Positions 42,089 through 51,468 of a stretch of DNA of 64,000 bases are shown here, one piece after another. Source of the DNA: CALXVA01 sp944393025 (GTDB lineage: Bacteria > Bacillota > Clostridia > TANB77 > CAG-508); contig OZ007016.1 in the NCBI GenBank assembly GCA_963931445.1, forward strand, positions 1,426,001 through 1,490,000, in the 5' to 3' direction. Both the position numbers and the translations under genes were made by a program. The notes below the pieces were generated by a model, which saw only the letters and a list, made by a program, of their open reading frames with translations, searched no databases and was not told the origin of the DNA. Numbering within the stretch: position 1 is the stretch's first letter; every line of letters begins with the position of its first letter.

Positions 42089-42547
42089 TTAGCTAAGCAA
42101 AGTTTCTGATGGGTTTGACATCAAACTTTCAAAAAAATTTGCTATCATAATGCTTTCTATTTTTTCTGTTAAGCAACTTGAAAAAAAATGAATAATTTCA
42201 ATTGCGAAATCCACTGTAATAATCTTTATAATAGCCTCTTCTGCAGGTACTCCTTCCAAAGCAATTTGTTCCATTGCATTGCTAATTGCATTCGTCATGA
42301 TATTTACTCTTACATTCTCCAAAATAGATTGTCTGGAAGTCACTTCCCTAATTCTGTCATCTTCTTTTGCCAAATCTTCAACAAGTTTGGCAATGCGTTT
42401 AGTTGCCTCTTCGAGTTCTTTTTTAAATTCGTCACTCGCTGTTACTTTTGCATATTGGGCTGCTACTGCTTCTCTCTTAAAGAAATCTTCAATTTTTCCA
42501 AAATTTACAGTATGCTTTAATTCTACCCTTGCTTCCCGAAGATTCAT
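42089..42547 (-). CDS. Hypothetical helical protein
   Basis: This 152-residue protein belongs to no family I can name. It is almost wholly helical in appearance. A charged first half (KIEDFFKREAVAAQYAKV, EATKRIAKLVEDLAKEDDRIRE) is followed by a more hydrophobic second half (AMEQIALEGVPAEEAIIKII, ...IIHFFSSCLTEKIESIMIANFF). It has a GGAGG-type ribosome site, an intact frame and a strong terminator, so it is likely a real, separately transcribed gene. Its codons include more G/C-ending choices (GTG, CGC, GCA/GCG runs) than the neighbours', which may point to acquisition. Confidence 0.65.
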   Translation of the reverse strand: MNLREARVELKHTVNFGKIEDFFKREAVAAQYAKVTASDEFKKELEEATKRIAKLVEDLAKEDDRIREVTSRQSILENVRVNIMTNAISNAMEQIALEGVPAEEAIIKIITVDFAIEIIHFFSSCLTEKIESIMIANFFESLMSNPSETLLS

Positions 42548-42613
42548 AAAATCTTCCTCCTTTATTTTATTTACAACAAAGTTGCATAATACATTATATC
42601 ATACATTTACATT

Positions 42614-45565
42614 TTAATCAAACAGTGCTAATATATCTTCTTTTGATAGTTTATTTATAAATGTTGTTTCTGTAGAAAGCATTGTTTTGGCAAGCCTAGC
42701 TTTCTTCTCTTGAAGTTCATATATTCTTTCTTCTATAGAATCTTTTGTAATTAACTTATATACTTGTACATTCTTTTTTTGACCTATTCTATAAGTTCTA
42801 TCTGTTGCTTGATTTTCGGCAGATAAATTCCACCATGGATCATAATGTATAACCATATCTGCTCCAATTAAATTAAGTCCAGTTCCTCCTGCTTTAAGAG
42901 AAATTAAAAACACTTTTATTTTATCATTGTTATTAAAATCTTCTACGAGTTTTATTCTATCTGCTACTTTTGTGCTACCTATTAATTTAAAATATTCTAT
43001 ATTTTCTTTTTTTAATTCTTTTTCTATTATTTCTAGCATACTTGAATAACTAGAAAATAATAAAACTTTATGCCCTGATAATATTGCATCTTTTAATAGT
43101 TCCATACATTGACTAAGTTTACTACTTTCACCTTTATAATTTGACATAAATAAAGATGGATGACAACAAATTTGTCTTAATCTTGTTAATAATGCTAAAA
43201 TCTTAATTTGACTTTTTTCAAAACTATTTAATAATAATTCTTCTTTTATTTCTTTTTTTGCATTTGCCATATAAGACATATATATTTTTAATTGTTCATC
43301 TTGCATTTCATTATTTAGAATACTTATAGTTTTATCTGGAAGTTCAGTTAATACTTTCTTTTTTGTTCTTCTTAATATAAATGGCTCTATTAACATTTTT
43401 AATTTTTGTATTGCTAACTCATCATTGTCTTTTATTATTGGTATTTCATAAAGTTCTTTAAATTTTCTATAACTATATAAATAACCTGGCATTATAAAAT
43501 CAAAAATAGACCATAGTTCCGAAAGTGAATTTTCTATTGGAGTTCCTGTTAAAGCAAATTTTGTATCTGCTTTAATTTGTTTTATAGTTTTTGCATTTTG
43601 AGTATTATTATTTTTTATATACTGTGCTTCATCTGCAATTATATATTTAAAATCGTAATTAGCATTTTCATATTCTGCTATATCTCTTTTTAATAAATCA
43701 TATGAAGTAATAACTAAATTATATTTGTTAATATTTGATATTTGTTCTTTTCTTTCTTCTGAATTTCCATGTATAACTAAAGTTTTTATTTTTGGAGCAA
43801 ATTTATTTACTTCATTTTTCCAGTTAAGAGATAATGAACTTGGGCAAACTACAATACTAGGTTTAGGCTCTTTCTCTTTTTCTATATAATATAAAATTAC
43901 TGCTAATAATTGTATTGTTTTTCCCAGCCCCATATCATCTGCAAGTATTCCACCAAATTTATAATTATCTAAAATTTTTAGCCATTTAAATCCAGTTATT
44001 TGATAGTTTCTTAAATATTTTACTATTTCTTTTGGAATTTCTATTTGTTCTTCTATTTCTTTGTTAGAAATTTGATTTATTATTTTTTTATATTCATCAT
44101 TTTTTACAACATTAGTATCTATTTTTTGTAATATTTTGTCTAGATACATGCTCCTTGATATTGGTAATATTAATTCTCCATTTTTTAATTCATTATAACT
44201 TATTTCTTCATCTTTTAATAAGCTATCTATAAAATTCATTGTATCATTTTCTCTTAAATCTAAAAAACTTCCATTTTTTAATCTGTAATATTTCTTTTTC
44301 AAAACATATTTTTGCATTATTTCTTTTAATTCTTTAATATCAAAATCCATTTTAGATAAATCTATTTTTAGTAAATCATTTTCTAATTTTATTCCTACTT
44401 CACCTATCTTAGGTTTTATGATTTCTCTTTTTTTAAAATTGTCTGTTACTAAAACTTCAAATTTTTTCATATAGTCTTCTATTTCATAAGATAAAAAATT
44501 ATATATTTTTTCTTCATTTGCTAAAATTAATCTACTATTTTTTTGATCAAGCATAAAACCAGTATTTACAAAAATATCTAAATACTCATTTTCTTTTGCT
44601 ATATCTCTAGCCACTGTAATATTTTCTTCTTTTAGTGGATTAAATTCCATATTACCATATATAAATTTTAAATCTGCTATAACATAATTATTTTCATCAT
44701 AATCTAAATAAAGTTTTATATATAAATCTTTTGGAACATATTTATTAATTAATATTTTATCTATTTTTTTAAATATTATTTGTTCTTTTAATTTAGGATA
44801 TATTAAAGAACAAAAACTTGGAAATTCTTCTCTTTTAAATTTAATTTTTGTAGTATAATTTTCTCTATATATGTTTAAAAGCTTAAGTGTTGTATTTTCA
44901 AATTTTTTATCGCACCTGTTTAAAGTTTTTTTTGTAAGCATATATATATATGAAGATCCTTTTAATATATCATATTCAAAAACATTTATATTAGGATTTA
45001 TTGTATAGTCTCCATTTTCTTCTTGTTCAACAAAAAATTTTATTTCTGGATTATGATTTTCAAATATTATACTTGTATCTAAAACATCTTTTTTAAAAAG
45101 AACCTTCTTCCCTTGTAATATTTCAAATATCTCATCTAAGCCAGTATTTGATATAGTTATGTATTCATTGCTCATGGTTCTCATATATTTTCCATAACTT
45201 CCAACTGTTTCATTTGCATATTTTATTATTTCTGCATATTTTAAAACGAAATCTAAAAGTGGTCTATCTTCCTCTTTAAAAACATTTTTACTATGTATAA
45301 ATTCTAAATTTGAACCATATTTGTATTCTTCTTTATTTAGCATTCTTTCAAAGAATTCTGGTAAACTTTTAATTTTATATAGTTGATTATTTCCTAATCT
45401 AAATTCTGCTTTTAAAGTTTTATTAAATGTATCATAAATTATTTTGGGTTCTAAAATTAAATCATGTACTTTGTTTTGAATATCTTGTTTTTTTTCTGTT
45501 TCGTTATGATAAAAAGTATGTACAATCTGTTTAAAAATCTTGTATTGTTCTTCATTTTTATTCAT
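42614..45565 (-). CDS. SNF2-family DEAD/DEAH-box helicase
   Basis: This 983-residue Swi2/Snf2-type ATPase remodels protein-nucleic acid complexes. The N-terminal ~500 residues match the bacterial SNF2-associated region. The ATPase core follows: GGILADDMGLGKTIQLLAVI (Walker A) at ~540, ITSYDLL, ADEAQYIKN (DEAQ box) at ~644 and ALTGTPIENSL. The second lobe has LFSSYSSMLEIIE, SLKAGGTGLNLIGAD and DRTYRIGQKKNVQVYKL. No SWIM zinc motif is visible at the N-terminus. The full set of helicase motifs is intact. The cellular partner is not known for this bacterial family; a link to RNA polymerase, as for RapA, is only a possibility. Confidence 0.93.
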   Translation of the reverse strand: MNKNEEQYKIFKQIVHTFYHNETEKKQDIQNKVHDLILEPKIIYDTFNKTLKAEFRLGNNQLYKIKSLPEFFERMLNKEEYKYGSNLEFIHSKNVFKEEDRPLLDFVLKYAEIIKYANETVGSYGKYMRTMSNEYITISNTGLDEIFEILQGKKVLFKKDVLDTSIIFENHNPEIKFFVEQEENGDYTINPNINVFEYDILKGSSYIYMLTKKTLNRCDKKFENTTLKLLNIYRENYTTKIKFKREEFPSFCSLIYPKLKEQIIFKKIDKILINKYVPKDLYIKLYLDYDENNYVIADLKFIYGNMEFNPLKEENITVARDIAKENEYLDIFVNTGFMLDQKNSRLILANEEKIYNFLSYEIEDYMKKFEVLVTDNFKKREIIKPKIGEVGIKLENDLLKIDLSKMDFDIKELKEIMQKYVLKKKYYRLKNGSFLDLRENDTMNFIDSLLKDEEISYNELKNGELILPISRSMYLDKILQKIDTNVVKNDEYKKIINQISNKEIEEQIEIPKEIVKYLRNYQITGFKWLKILDNYKFGGILADDMGLGKTIQLLAVILYYIEKEKEPKPSIVVCPSSLSLNWKNEVNKFAPKIKTLVIHGNSEERKEQISNINKYNLVITSYDLLKRDIAEYENANYDFKYIIADEAQYIKNNNTQNAKTIKQIKADTKFALTGTPIENSLSELWSIFDFIMPGYLYSYRKFKELYEIPIIKDNDELAIQKLKMLIEPFILRRTKKKVLTELPDKTISILNNEMQDEQLKIYMSYMANAKKEIKEELLLNSFEKSQIKILALLTRLRQICCHPSLFMSNYKGESSKLSQCMELLKDAILSGHKVLLFSSYSSMLEIIEKELKKENIEYFKLIGSTKVADRIKLVEDFNNNDKIKVFLISLKAGGTGLNLIGADMVIHYDPWWNLSAENQATDRTYRIGQKKNVQVYKLITKDSIEERIYELQEKKARLAKTMLSTETTFINKLSKEDILALFD

Positions 45566-45650
45566 AAATTCAAATAACTCCTATTTATTTTTCTGGTGAA
45601 TTATTATATCATAAAAATAAAGATAAGACAATACAAGTTCTCGTTTTTAC

Positions 45651-46046
45651 CTATATAGTTAAACTTAATATTTCTTCTAATCTTTCATCTTGTTTAGTTA
45701 AATATAAATACCCTATTAATGCTTCAAATCCTGTAGAATACATATATTCGTGTACTGTAGCATTCTTAGGAAGATGATGATTTTCAGCATTTCTTCCTCT
45801 TTTTACTATTTCCATTTCTTTTGGTGTTAAATATTTTTCTATTTTGCATAAAAATTCTGCTTGAGCTTTAGCTTTCACATATTTTATAGCTTGCAAATGT
45901 AATTGATGTGGTTTTAATTTTGTTTTATTTACTAAATTCATTCTAATATATAATTCATACACACTATCTCCTATGTATGCCCAAGTTAATGGTGACATTA
46001 TATTTACATCTGTTTCATTTTCTGGTCTTTTTATTATTTCTATCAT
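45651..46046 (-). CDS. mrnC: Mini-ribonuclease 3
   Basis: MrnC is an RNase III-like enzyme without the RNA-binding domain that matures 23S rRNA ends in Firmicutes. The 131-residue product has PLTWAYIGDSVYELYIR with the catalytic Asp. The second signature is GRNAENHHLPKNATVHEYMYSTGFEALIGYLYL (split, residues ~85-120), with the catalytic Glu in FEALIGYL. The length is standard. It is followed after 85 bases by the SNF2 gene and preceded by rbgA; a role on the nearby-type pre-23S transcripts is expected from the family. Confidence 0.95.
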   Translation of the reverse strand: MIEIIKRPENETDVNIMSPLTWAYIGDSVYELYIRMNLVNKTKLKPHQLHLQAIKYVKAKAQAEFLCKIEKYLTPKEMEIVKRGRNAENHHLPKNATVHEYMYSTGFEALIGYLYLTKQDERLEEILSLTI

Positions 46047-46086
46047 TTTATTATAATAATTACTTAAGCAATTATTAGCCTCCTTT

Positions 46087-46983
46087 TTATTTTATTTCTT
46101 CTAAAGTAATTTTTCCTATTCTTCCATTTCTAAAATCTTCTACAATTATTTTAGCTACCTTTTCAATATCTACATTTCCGCCTATAGCTAAAGTACCTCT
46201 CTTTAGTCCTATTAATTTCATTACTTCAATTATTTTTTCATTTTCTTCAATATCTAATTTAAATATTCTTTCTATTTCTTCTTTATTTATATTGTATCTA
46301 ATTAATATTTTGTTTAAGTGGTTATCCATAAGAAATTTTAATAAATTATACCCTATGTCTAATATATCAATAATATCATCTTTTATTGTTCCTGTATATG
46401 CTAAATTTAATGCGGTTTTTTCATCTTTAAACTTTGGCCATAACACACCTGGTGTATCTAACAATTCTATATTTTGATTTATTTTTATCCATTGTTTTTG
46501 TCTTGTTACTCCTGGTTTATTTCCAACCATTGCTGAATTCTTTTTAGATAATCTATTTATAAAAGATGATTTTCCTACATTTGGAATTCCTAGTACCATT
46601 GCTCTAATTGATTTTCCTATTCTTCCCTTATTATTATAACTTTCTTTATTTTCTTTACATATTTCTTCTATATTTTTTATAACTTTATTAATTCCTTCTC
46701 CAGAATTTGAATTGACTTGTATTGCACTTATATTAATAGATTTAAAATAATTTACCCATTTTTCATTTTGTATTTCATCTGCTAAATCACATTTGTTCAA
46801 AACAATTAATTTTTTCTTATTTTTAGTATATTCTTCAATATCCGGATTTCTACTAGAAATAGGTATTCTAGCATCAATAATTTCTATTACAATATCTATT
46901 AATTTTAAATCTTCTATAATCTGCTTTTTTGCTTTAGCCATATGACCTGGATACCAGTTGATATTTGTTTTATTCTCATTCAT
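46087..46983 (-). CDS. rbgA: Ribosome biogenesis GTPase YlqF/RbgA
   Basis: RbgA is a circularly permuted GTPase needed late in 50S assembly. The 298-residue product starts NINWYPGHMAKAKKQI. The G motifs come in permuted order: G4 NKCDLAD at ~60, then G1 GIPNVGKSSFINRL at ~130 and G3 LDTPGVLWP. The C-terminal ANTAR-like helices follow. I use the ATG at 46983 (MNENKTN); a GTG at 46992 is also possible. Upstream it touches the rhuM remnant. Confidence 0.95.
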   Translation of the reverse strand: MNENKTNINWYPGHMAKAKKQIIEDLKLIDIVIEIIDARIPISSRNPDIEEYTKNKKKLIVLNKCDLADEIQNEKWVNYFKSINISAIQVNSNSGEGINKVIKNIEEICKENKESYNNKGRIGKSIRAMVLGIPNVGKSSFINRLSKKNSAMVGNKPGVTRQKQWIKINQNIELLDTPGVLWPKFKDEKTALNLAYTGTIKDDIIDILDIGYNLLKFLMDNHLNKILIRYNINKEEIERIFKLDIEENEKIIEVMKLIGLKRGTLAIGGNVDIEKVAKIIVEDFRNGRIGKITLEEIK

Positions 46984-47368
46984 TATTTTCACTCTTTCTT
47001 TTTTCTACTTCTTCTATAAATAAATCAAAATCTGATTTATATAATTGATCTTGATTTACTCTATAGCCCACTGAGATTATTGCATCTAAATTATAGAACT
47101 TCATTTTATATTTTTTTCCATCAGAAGCAGTTGCCGAGAATTCCTCGGTAACTGAATTGCTATCTAATTCGTTTTCTCTAAAAATATTTTTCAAAATGTA
47201 AAGAAATATTATCAGTACTACAAGCAAATAGTTCAGCTATTGATTTTTGAGTCATCCATAAATTTTCGTTCTCTTAGCTATCTTGTATACCTTTATCTTT
47301 TTCTTGTACTTTAAATATAATAAATTCTTCAGCAGAACTTCTAATTACTAAATCTTTTGCATTATATC
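46976..47368 (-). pseudogene. rhuM-family remnant
   Basis: The pieces read SSAEEFIIFKV, ENLWMTQKSIAELFACSTDNIS and KNIFRENELDSNSVTEEF. They continue TASDGKKYKMKFYNLDAIIS, then jump to the family's C-terminal part (YKSDFDLFIEEVEKRK). This is the RhuM family, often near toxins, phage genes or pathogenicity islands. Damage seen: a broken start, an in-frame TAA near 47277, a one-base insertion near 47204, and an internal deletion of most of the protein after SVGYRVN. The surviving 83-codon frame (46976-47227) overlaps the start of rbgA and is not a functional gene. From 47369 to the topA stop at 47612 I see no gene. Confidence 0.8.
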
Positions 47369-47612
47369 ATATAAGATAAAAAACTGCAAATTCAAGAATA
47401 TGTACTATTTGTATTTTGTACATATTTATGAATTTTCGTTGCACTCTCACTATCAATTTTTCTTTATTGATATCTTCCTATTTTTTTAAAGTTTTGAAAG
47501 AATAAAACCTCAAATATCTAAAGCTCATATCTTTGCTATTTATTTTCTTTTGCATACATTGCTGTAACTAGCAATATGTGTTGCAATCTTGGAATATTTA
47601 CTGCTAAATACA

Positions 47613-49586
47613 TTATTTTGGTTTATTCCATGAAATATAATCACACTTTTCTGGATTATTTTCACATATATAAAATTTTCTTTTCTTTTTAGATTTTCTT
47701 ACTTGTATTTTTCCACCACATTTTGGACATGGAACATCAATTGTTTCTACTAATGGTTTTGCATTTTTACATTCTGGATATCCTGGACAAGCTAAAAATT
47801 TTCCATACTTACCATATTTTATAACCATTAATCTACCACATTTATCACATGGTACATCTGATACTTCATCTTCTAATTTAACATGTTCTAACTCTTTTTC
47901 AACTTTTTCAACTTCATTTTCAAAAGGTCCATAAAATTCTCTTATAACTTTTTTCCAATTTTCTTTTCCTTCTGCTATACTATCAAATTGTTCTTCTATG
48001 TTTGCTGTAAATTCAACATTTACTATATCAGAAAAATTTTCTGTAAGTAGTTTATTTACAACTTTTCCAAGTTCTGTTGGTATTAACTGTTTTTGCTCTT
48101 TTTCTATATATCTTCTTTCTAATATTGTTGTAATTGTAGGTGAATAAGTACTTGGCCTTCCAATTCCTTTTTCTTCTAATGCTTTTACTAAACTTGCTTC
48201 TGTATATCTTGGTGGTGGCTCAGTAAAGCTTTGTTTTGAATCTATTTTTTGTTTTTTTACTTCTTGATTTATTTTTAAGTCTGGTACAAAATCTTCTTCA
48301 TCTTCATTTGATTTATTATCTAATGTTTCTACATATAATGTCATAAATCCTTTAAATTTAAGAGATTGTCCATTTGCTTTAAAATTATATTCATTTACAT
48401 CAATATTTGCTGAAATTGTATCATAAATTGCTGATTGCATTTGACTTGCTAAAAATCTATTATATATTAATTTATACAATTTATATTGATCTTTAGTTAA
48501 AGAATCTTTTATCTTTTCTGGATTTAATTCTATATATGTAGGTCTAATACCTTCATGTGCATCTTGTGAATTTTGTTTTGTTTTATAATACCTATTTTCA
48601 TAATATTCTTCGCCATATTGCTTTATTATTTCTTTTTTAGCTGCTATTCTTGCTTCTTCAGAAATTCTTGTAGAATCTGTTCTCATATATGTAATAAGTC
48701 CAACAGTTCCTTTTTCTTGTACTTTTACACCTTCATATAATCCCTGTGCAACTGACATTGTTTTCTTTAATGTAAATCCTAATTTTCTTGATGCTTCTTG
48801 TTGCATAGTACTTGTTGTAAATGGTGGTGCTGGATTTCTTTTTCTTTCTCCTTTTTTTACTTCGGTTACAACATATTTTCCGTTTTCTATATTTTTTAAT
48901 ATTTCTTCTACTTCTTGTTTTGAATGTAATTCTATTTTCTTTTTATTCTTTCCATGTAGTTTAGCTACAAAAGTTTTATTTGTATTTTCATCTAAGAGTG
49001 TTGCTATTATATTCCAATATTCTTCTGGAATAAATTTTTCTATTTCCTCTTCTCTATCAACTATAAGTTTTACTGCAACAGATTGAACTCTACCTGCTGA
49101 TAATCCTTTTCTTACTTTTTTCCATAGTACAGGGCTCATTTTATAACCAACTATTCTATCTAGTACACGCCTTGCTTGTTGAGCATTAGTTAAATTCATA
49201 TCTATTTTTCTTGGATTTTTAACTGAATTTTGAACAGTTTCTTTTGTTATTTCATTAAATGTTACTCTACATATACTATCTTCTGGAATATTTAATATAT
49301 GTGCTAAATGCCAAGCAATTGCTTCTCCTTCACGATCAGGGTCAGTTGCAAGATATACTTTTTTTGCCTTTTTAGCATCTGCTTTTAAAGATTTTATTAA
49401 ATCTCCTTTTCCTCTAATATTTATATATTCTGGTTCAAAATCATTTGCTATATCTATTCCTATTTTTGATTTTGGTAAATCTCTAATATGTCCCATAGAA
49501 GCAACAACTTTAGTATTGCTTCCTAAAAACTTTTTTATGGTATTTGCCTTTGCAGGTGATTCAACAATTATTAATTTATCTGCCAT
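47613..49586 (-). CDS. topA: DNA topoisomerase I
   Basis: TopA relaxes negative supercoils. The 657-residue product opens with the TOPRIM domain (LIIVESPAKANTIKKFLG, ATDPDREGEAIAWHLA) and has the active-site Tyr in ITYMRTDSTRIS at ~299. It has the QDAHEGIRPT and GIGRPSTYSPTI signatures. It ends with two four-cysteine zinc modules: CDKCGRLMV...CPGYPEC and CPKCGGKIQV...CENNPEKC. It is the normal housekeeping enzyme and is intact, unlike the second type IA gene (topB) at 22-24 kb. It is of standard length for Firmicutes. Confidence 0.98.
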   Translation of the reverse strand: MADKLIIVESPAKANTIKKFLGSNTKVVASMGHIRDLPKSKIGIDIANDFEPEYINIRGKGDLIKSLKADAKKAKKVYLATDPDREGEAIAWHLAHILNIPEDSICRVTFNEITKETVQNSVKNPRKIDMNLTNAQQARRVLDRIVGYKMSPVLWKKVRKGLSAGRVQSVAVKLIVDREEEIEKFIPEEYWNIIATLLDENTNKTFVAKLHGKNKKKIELHSKQEVEEILKNIENGKYVVTEVKKGERKRNPAPPFTTSTMQQEASRKLGFTLKKTMSVAQGLYEGVKVQEKGTVGLITYMRTDSTRISEEARIAAKKEIIKQYGEEYYENRYYKTKQNSQDAHEGIRPTYIELNPEKIKDSLTKDQYKLYKLIYNRFLASQMQSAIYDTISANIDVNEYNFKANGQSLKFKGFMTLYVETLDNKSNEDEEDFVPDLKINQEVKKQKIDSKQSFTEPPPRYTEASLVKALEEKGIGRPSTYSPTITTILERRYIEKEQKQLIPTELGKVVNKLLTENFSDIVNVEFTANIEEQFDSIAEGKENWKKVIREFYGPFENEVEKVEKELEHVKLEDEVSDVPCDKCGRLMVIKYGKYGKFLACPGYPECKNAKPLVETIDVPCPKCGGKIQVRKSKKKRKFYICENNPEKCDYISWNKPK

Positions 49587-49814
49587 TATCTATTTACTAA
49601 TAATTTAAAATTATTAGTTTCTCCTTTCTCATATAAATATTTTTATATACCCTATAGTATAATACAGTATATTTACTTTTTTTTCAAGTATTAGTTTTTT
49701 TTGAGTAACACGAAGCATTTTTGTTTATTATTTGAATTTCTATCTATAAGGGGGAAAATCTCGAAGTTAATGTGAATTGTCATACTTTTATCTAATAGAA
49801 TTTACTATTAGATG

Positions 49815-49879
49815 AAAAAACTAAGTAACTGTATATTTTTTATTATTTTATATTTGAAAATATACATATACTTAGTTTT
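49815..49879 (-). terminator. Terminator after the DUF6514 gene
   Basis: A ~21-base imperfect inverted repeat (AAAACTAAGTA...TACTTAGTTTT, extended by TATATTTT/AAAATATA) is followed on minus by TTTTTTC. The remaining part of the 49587-49906 gap contains a short perfect hairpin CTAATAATTT-AAATTATTAG at about 49597 before topA and no gene. Confidence 0.75.
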
Positions 49880-49906
49880 CAATAATTTTATGTATTAGTA
49901 ACTTTA

Positions 49907-50215
49907 TTATTCTGTAACAAATATATCAGATATTACATCATCTACAGATATTGGTGTTACCTTATTTGCCATTAATATATTTAAAAGTCTGTTTATTTCT
50001 TGTTCTTTACTAGATATATTATTTACTATTTTAGATTCTATATTAAATTTTTCACTTTCTTCTTTCTTTTTAATTATTTCTATTCCATATTTTCTTTCGT
50101 TTATTTCGGTTAAATTTCTTGTTTCATAGTATTCTAACTCTATTTTTTCATTTAGTTCTTCAGAATCATTTTTATCAATTGTTACTCTGCCGAAAAATTG
50201 TTTTTTGTATTCCAT
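49907..50215 (-). CDS. DUF6514 family protein
   Basis: This 102-residue protein matches the pattern of the DUF6514 family, found in many Clostridia. It starts EYKKQFFGRVTIDKND, has RKYGIEIIKKKE in the middle and ends LLNILMANKVTPISVDDVISD. The function is unknown. I start it at the ATG at 50215 because AGGAGG lies just upstream; an extension to 50317 adds unrelated sequence. It lies 100 bases beyond murG and has its own terminator, so it may end the mraZ-murG operon. Confidence 0.75.
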   Translation of the reverse strand: MEYKKQFFGRVTIDKNDSEELNEKIELEYYETRNLTEINERKYGIEIIKKKEESEKFNIESKIVNNISSKEQEINRLLNILMANKVTPISVDDVISDIFVTE

Positions 50216-50317
50216 TATTTGTTTTCCTCCTTTCGTAAACACATGTATTTTAATATAATACAAATACTTAAAAATATCAAGATATTTCGTAAGCCCAACT
50301 TCGACATTTTTCGACAT

Positions 50318-51433
50318 TTACTTTATTACTTTTTTTATTTCTTTATAAATTTCATCTTCTACATTTGGTTTTGCTATTTTAGAAGCATTTTTTCCCATTT
50401 CTCCTAATTTTGTTTTATCTTTTATTATTTCATTTATTGAATTTCCTAAAATTTCTGAATTTATATCTTTATCTAAAATAATTCTAGCTGCATTTACTTT
50501 TTCTAATACTCTAGCATTATATTCTTGATGATTTTCAGTTGCATATGGGAATGGTATAAATATTGCAGGTTTTCCTACTACTGATATTTCTGTAATTGTC
50601 ATAGCACCACTCCTACAAACAATTAAATCTGAAATATTCATAACTTCTTCCATATTATATATATATGGAACAATTTTTGCATTATCTATTTTTTCTATAT
50701 TAACATTAACTTTATTTAATTCAACTTTTATTTTATTATATTGTTCAGGTCCAACTGCCCACATTATTTGATAATCTTTATTTTTCTTATTTACAATAAT
50801 CTCAATAAAACTTCTATTAATACTTTGCGCTCCTTGGCTTCCTCCAAAAACTAATACTACAGGTATATTAGGTTTTAAACCTAATTCTATTTTTATTTTT
50901 TCTTTTTTGTTTTCACCATAATCTAATTTTTTTAGTTTTATTGGATTTCCTGTTACTATTACATTTTCTCTGTTGTCTAATCTTTCTTTTGCTTCTTTAA
51001 ATCCTACTAATATTTTATCTGCTTTCTTTTTAAATAATTTTACTGCAATTCCTGGAAATGCATTGCTCTCATGTAAAATTACTGGTATATTCATTTTTTT
51101 AGCTGCTATTACTGTAGGAACACAAATATATCCTCCTGTTCCTATTAATATATCTGGTTTAAATTCTTTTATAATTTTTTTTGCTTCATCTATAGACTTA
51201 TATGTTGCATATAAGTTTTTAAAATTTTCTATAGTTATTTTTCTTTCAAGTCCATGAGCATTTATAGTTTCTAATTTATAGCCTGCTCTTGGTACTAAAT
51301 CATTTTCTAATCCTCTATTAGTTCCAATAAATAAAATTTCCGAATTTTTTTCTTTCTCTTTGATTTTATTGGCTATTGCTAAACCTGGATTTATATGTCC
51401 TCCTGTTCCTGCTGCTGCAATTATAGCTCTCAT
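50318..51433 (-). CDS. murG: UDP-N-acetylglucosamine--N-acetylmuramyl transferase
   Basis: MurG adds GlcNAc to lipid I to give lipid II on the inner face of the membrane. The 371-residue product has the two glycine loops IIAAAGTGGHINPGLAIA and VFGGSQGAQSINRSF. It also has HESNAFPGIAVK and the donor-binding site VCRSGAMTITEISVVGKPAIFIPFP (shown here in the window only as one stretch at ~255-280). The last part is TENHQEYNARVLE. It follows ftsW by 35 bases in the dcw order. Confidence 0.97.
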   Translation of the reverse strand: MRAIIAAAGTGGHINPGLAIANKIKEKEKNSEILFIGTNRGLENDLVPRAGYKLETINAHGLERKITIENFKNLYATYKSIDEAKKIIKEFKPDILIGTGGYICVPTVIAAKKMNIPVILHESNAFPGIAVKLFKKKADKILVGFKEAKERLDNRENVIVTGNPIKLKKLDYGENKKEKIKIELGLKPNIPVVLVFGGSQGAQSINRSFIEIIVNKKNKDYQIMWAVGPEQYNKIKVELNKVNVNIEKIDNAKIVPYIYNMEEVMNISDLIVCRSGAMTITEISVVGKPAIFIPFPYATENHQEYNARVLEKVNAARIILDKDINSEILGNSINEIIKDKTKLGEMGKNASKIAKPNVEDEIYKEIKKVIK

Positions 51434-51468
51434 ACTATCCCTCTTTCTTATTTAGTATAAACTGCATT

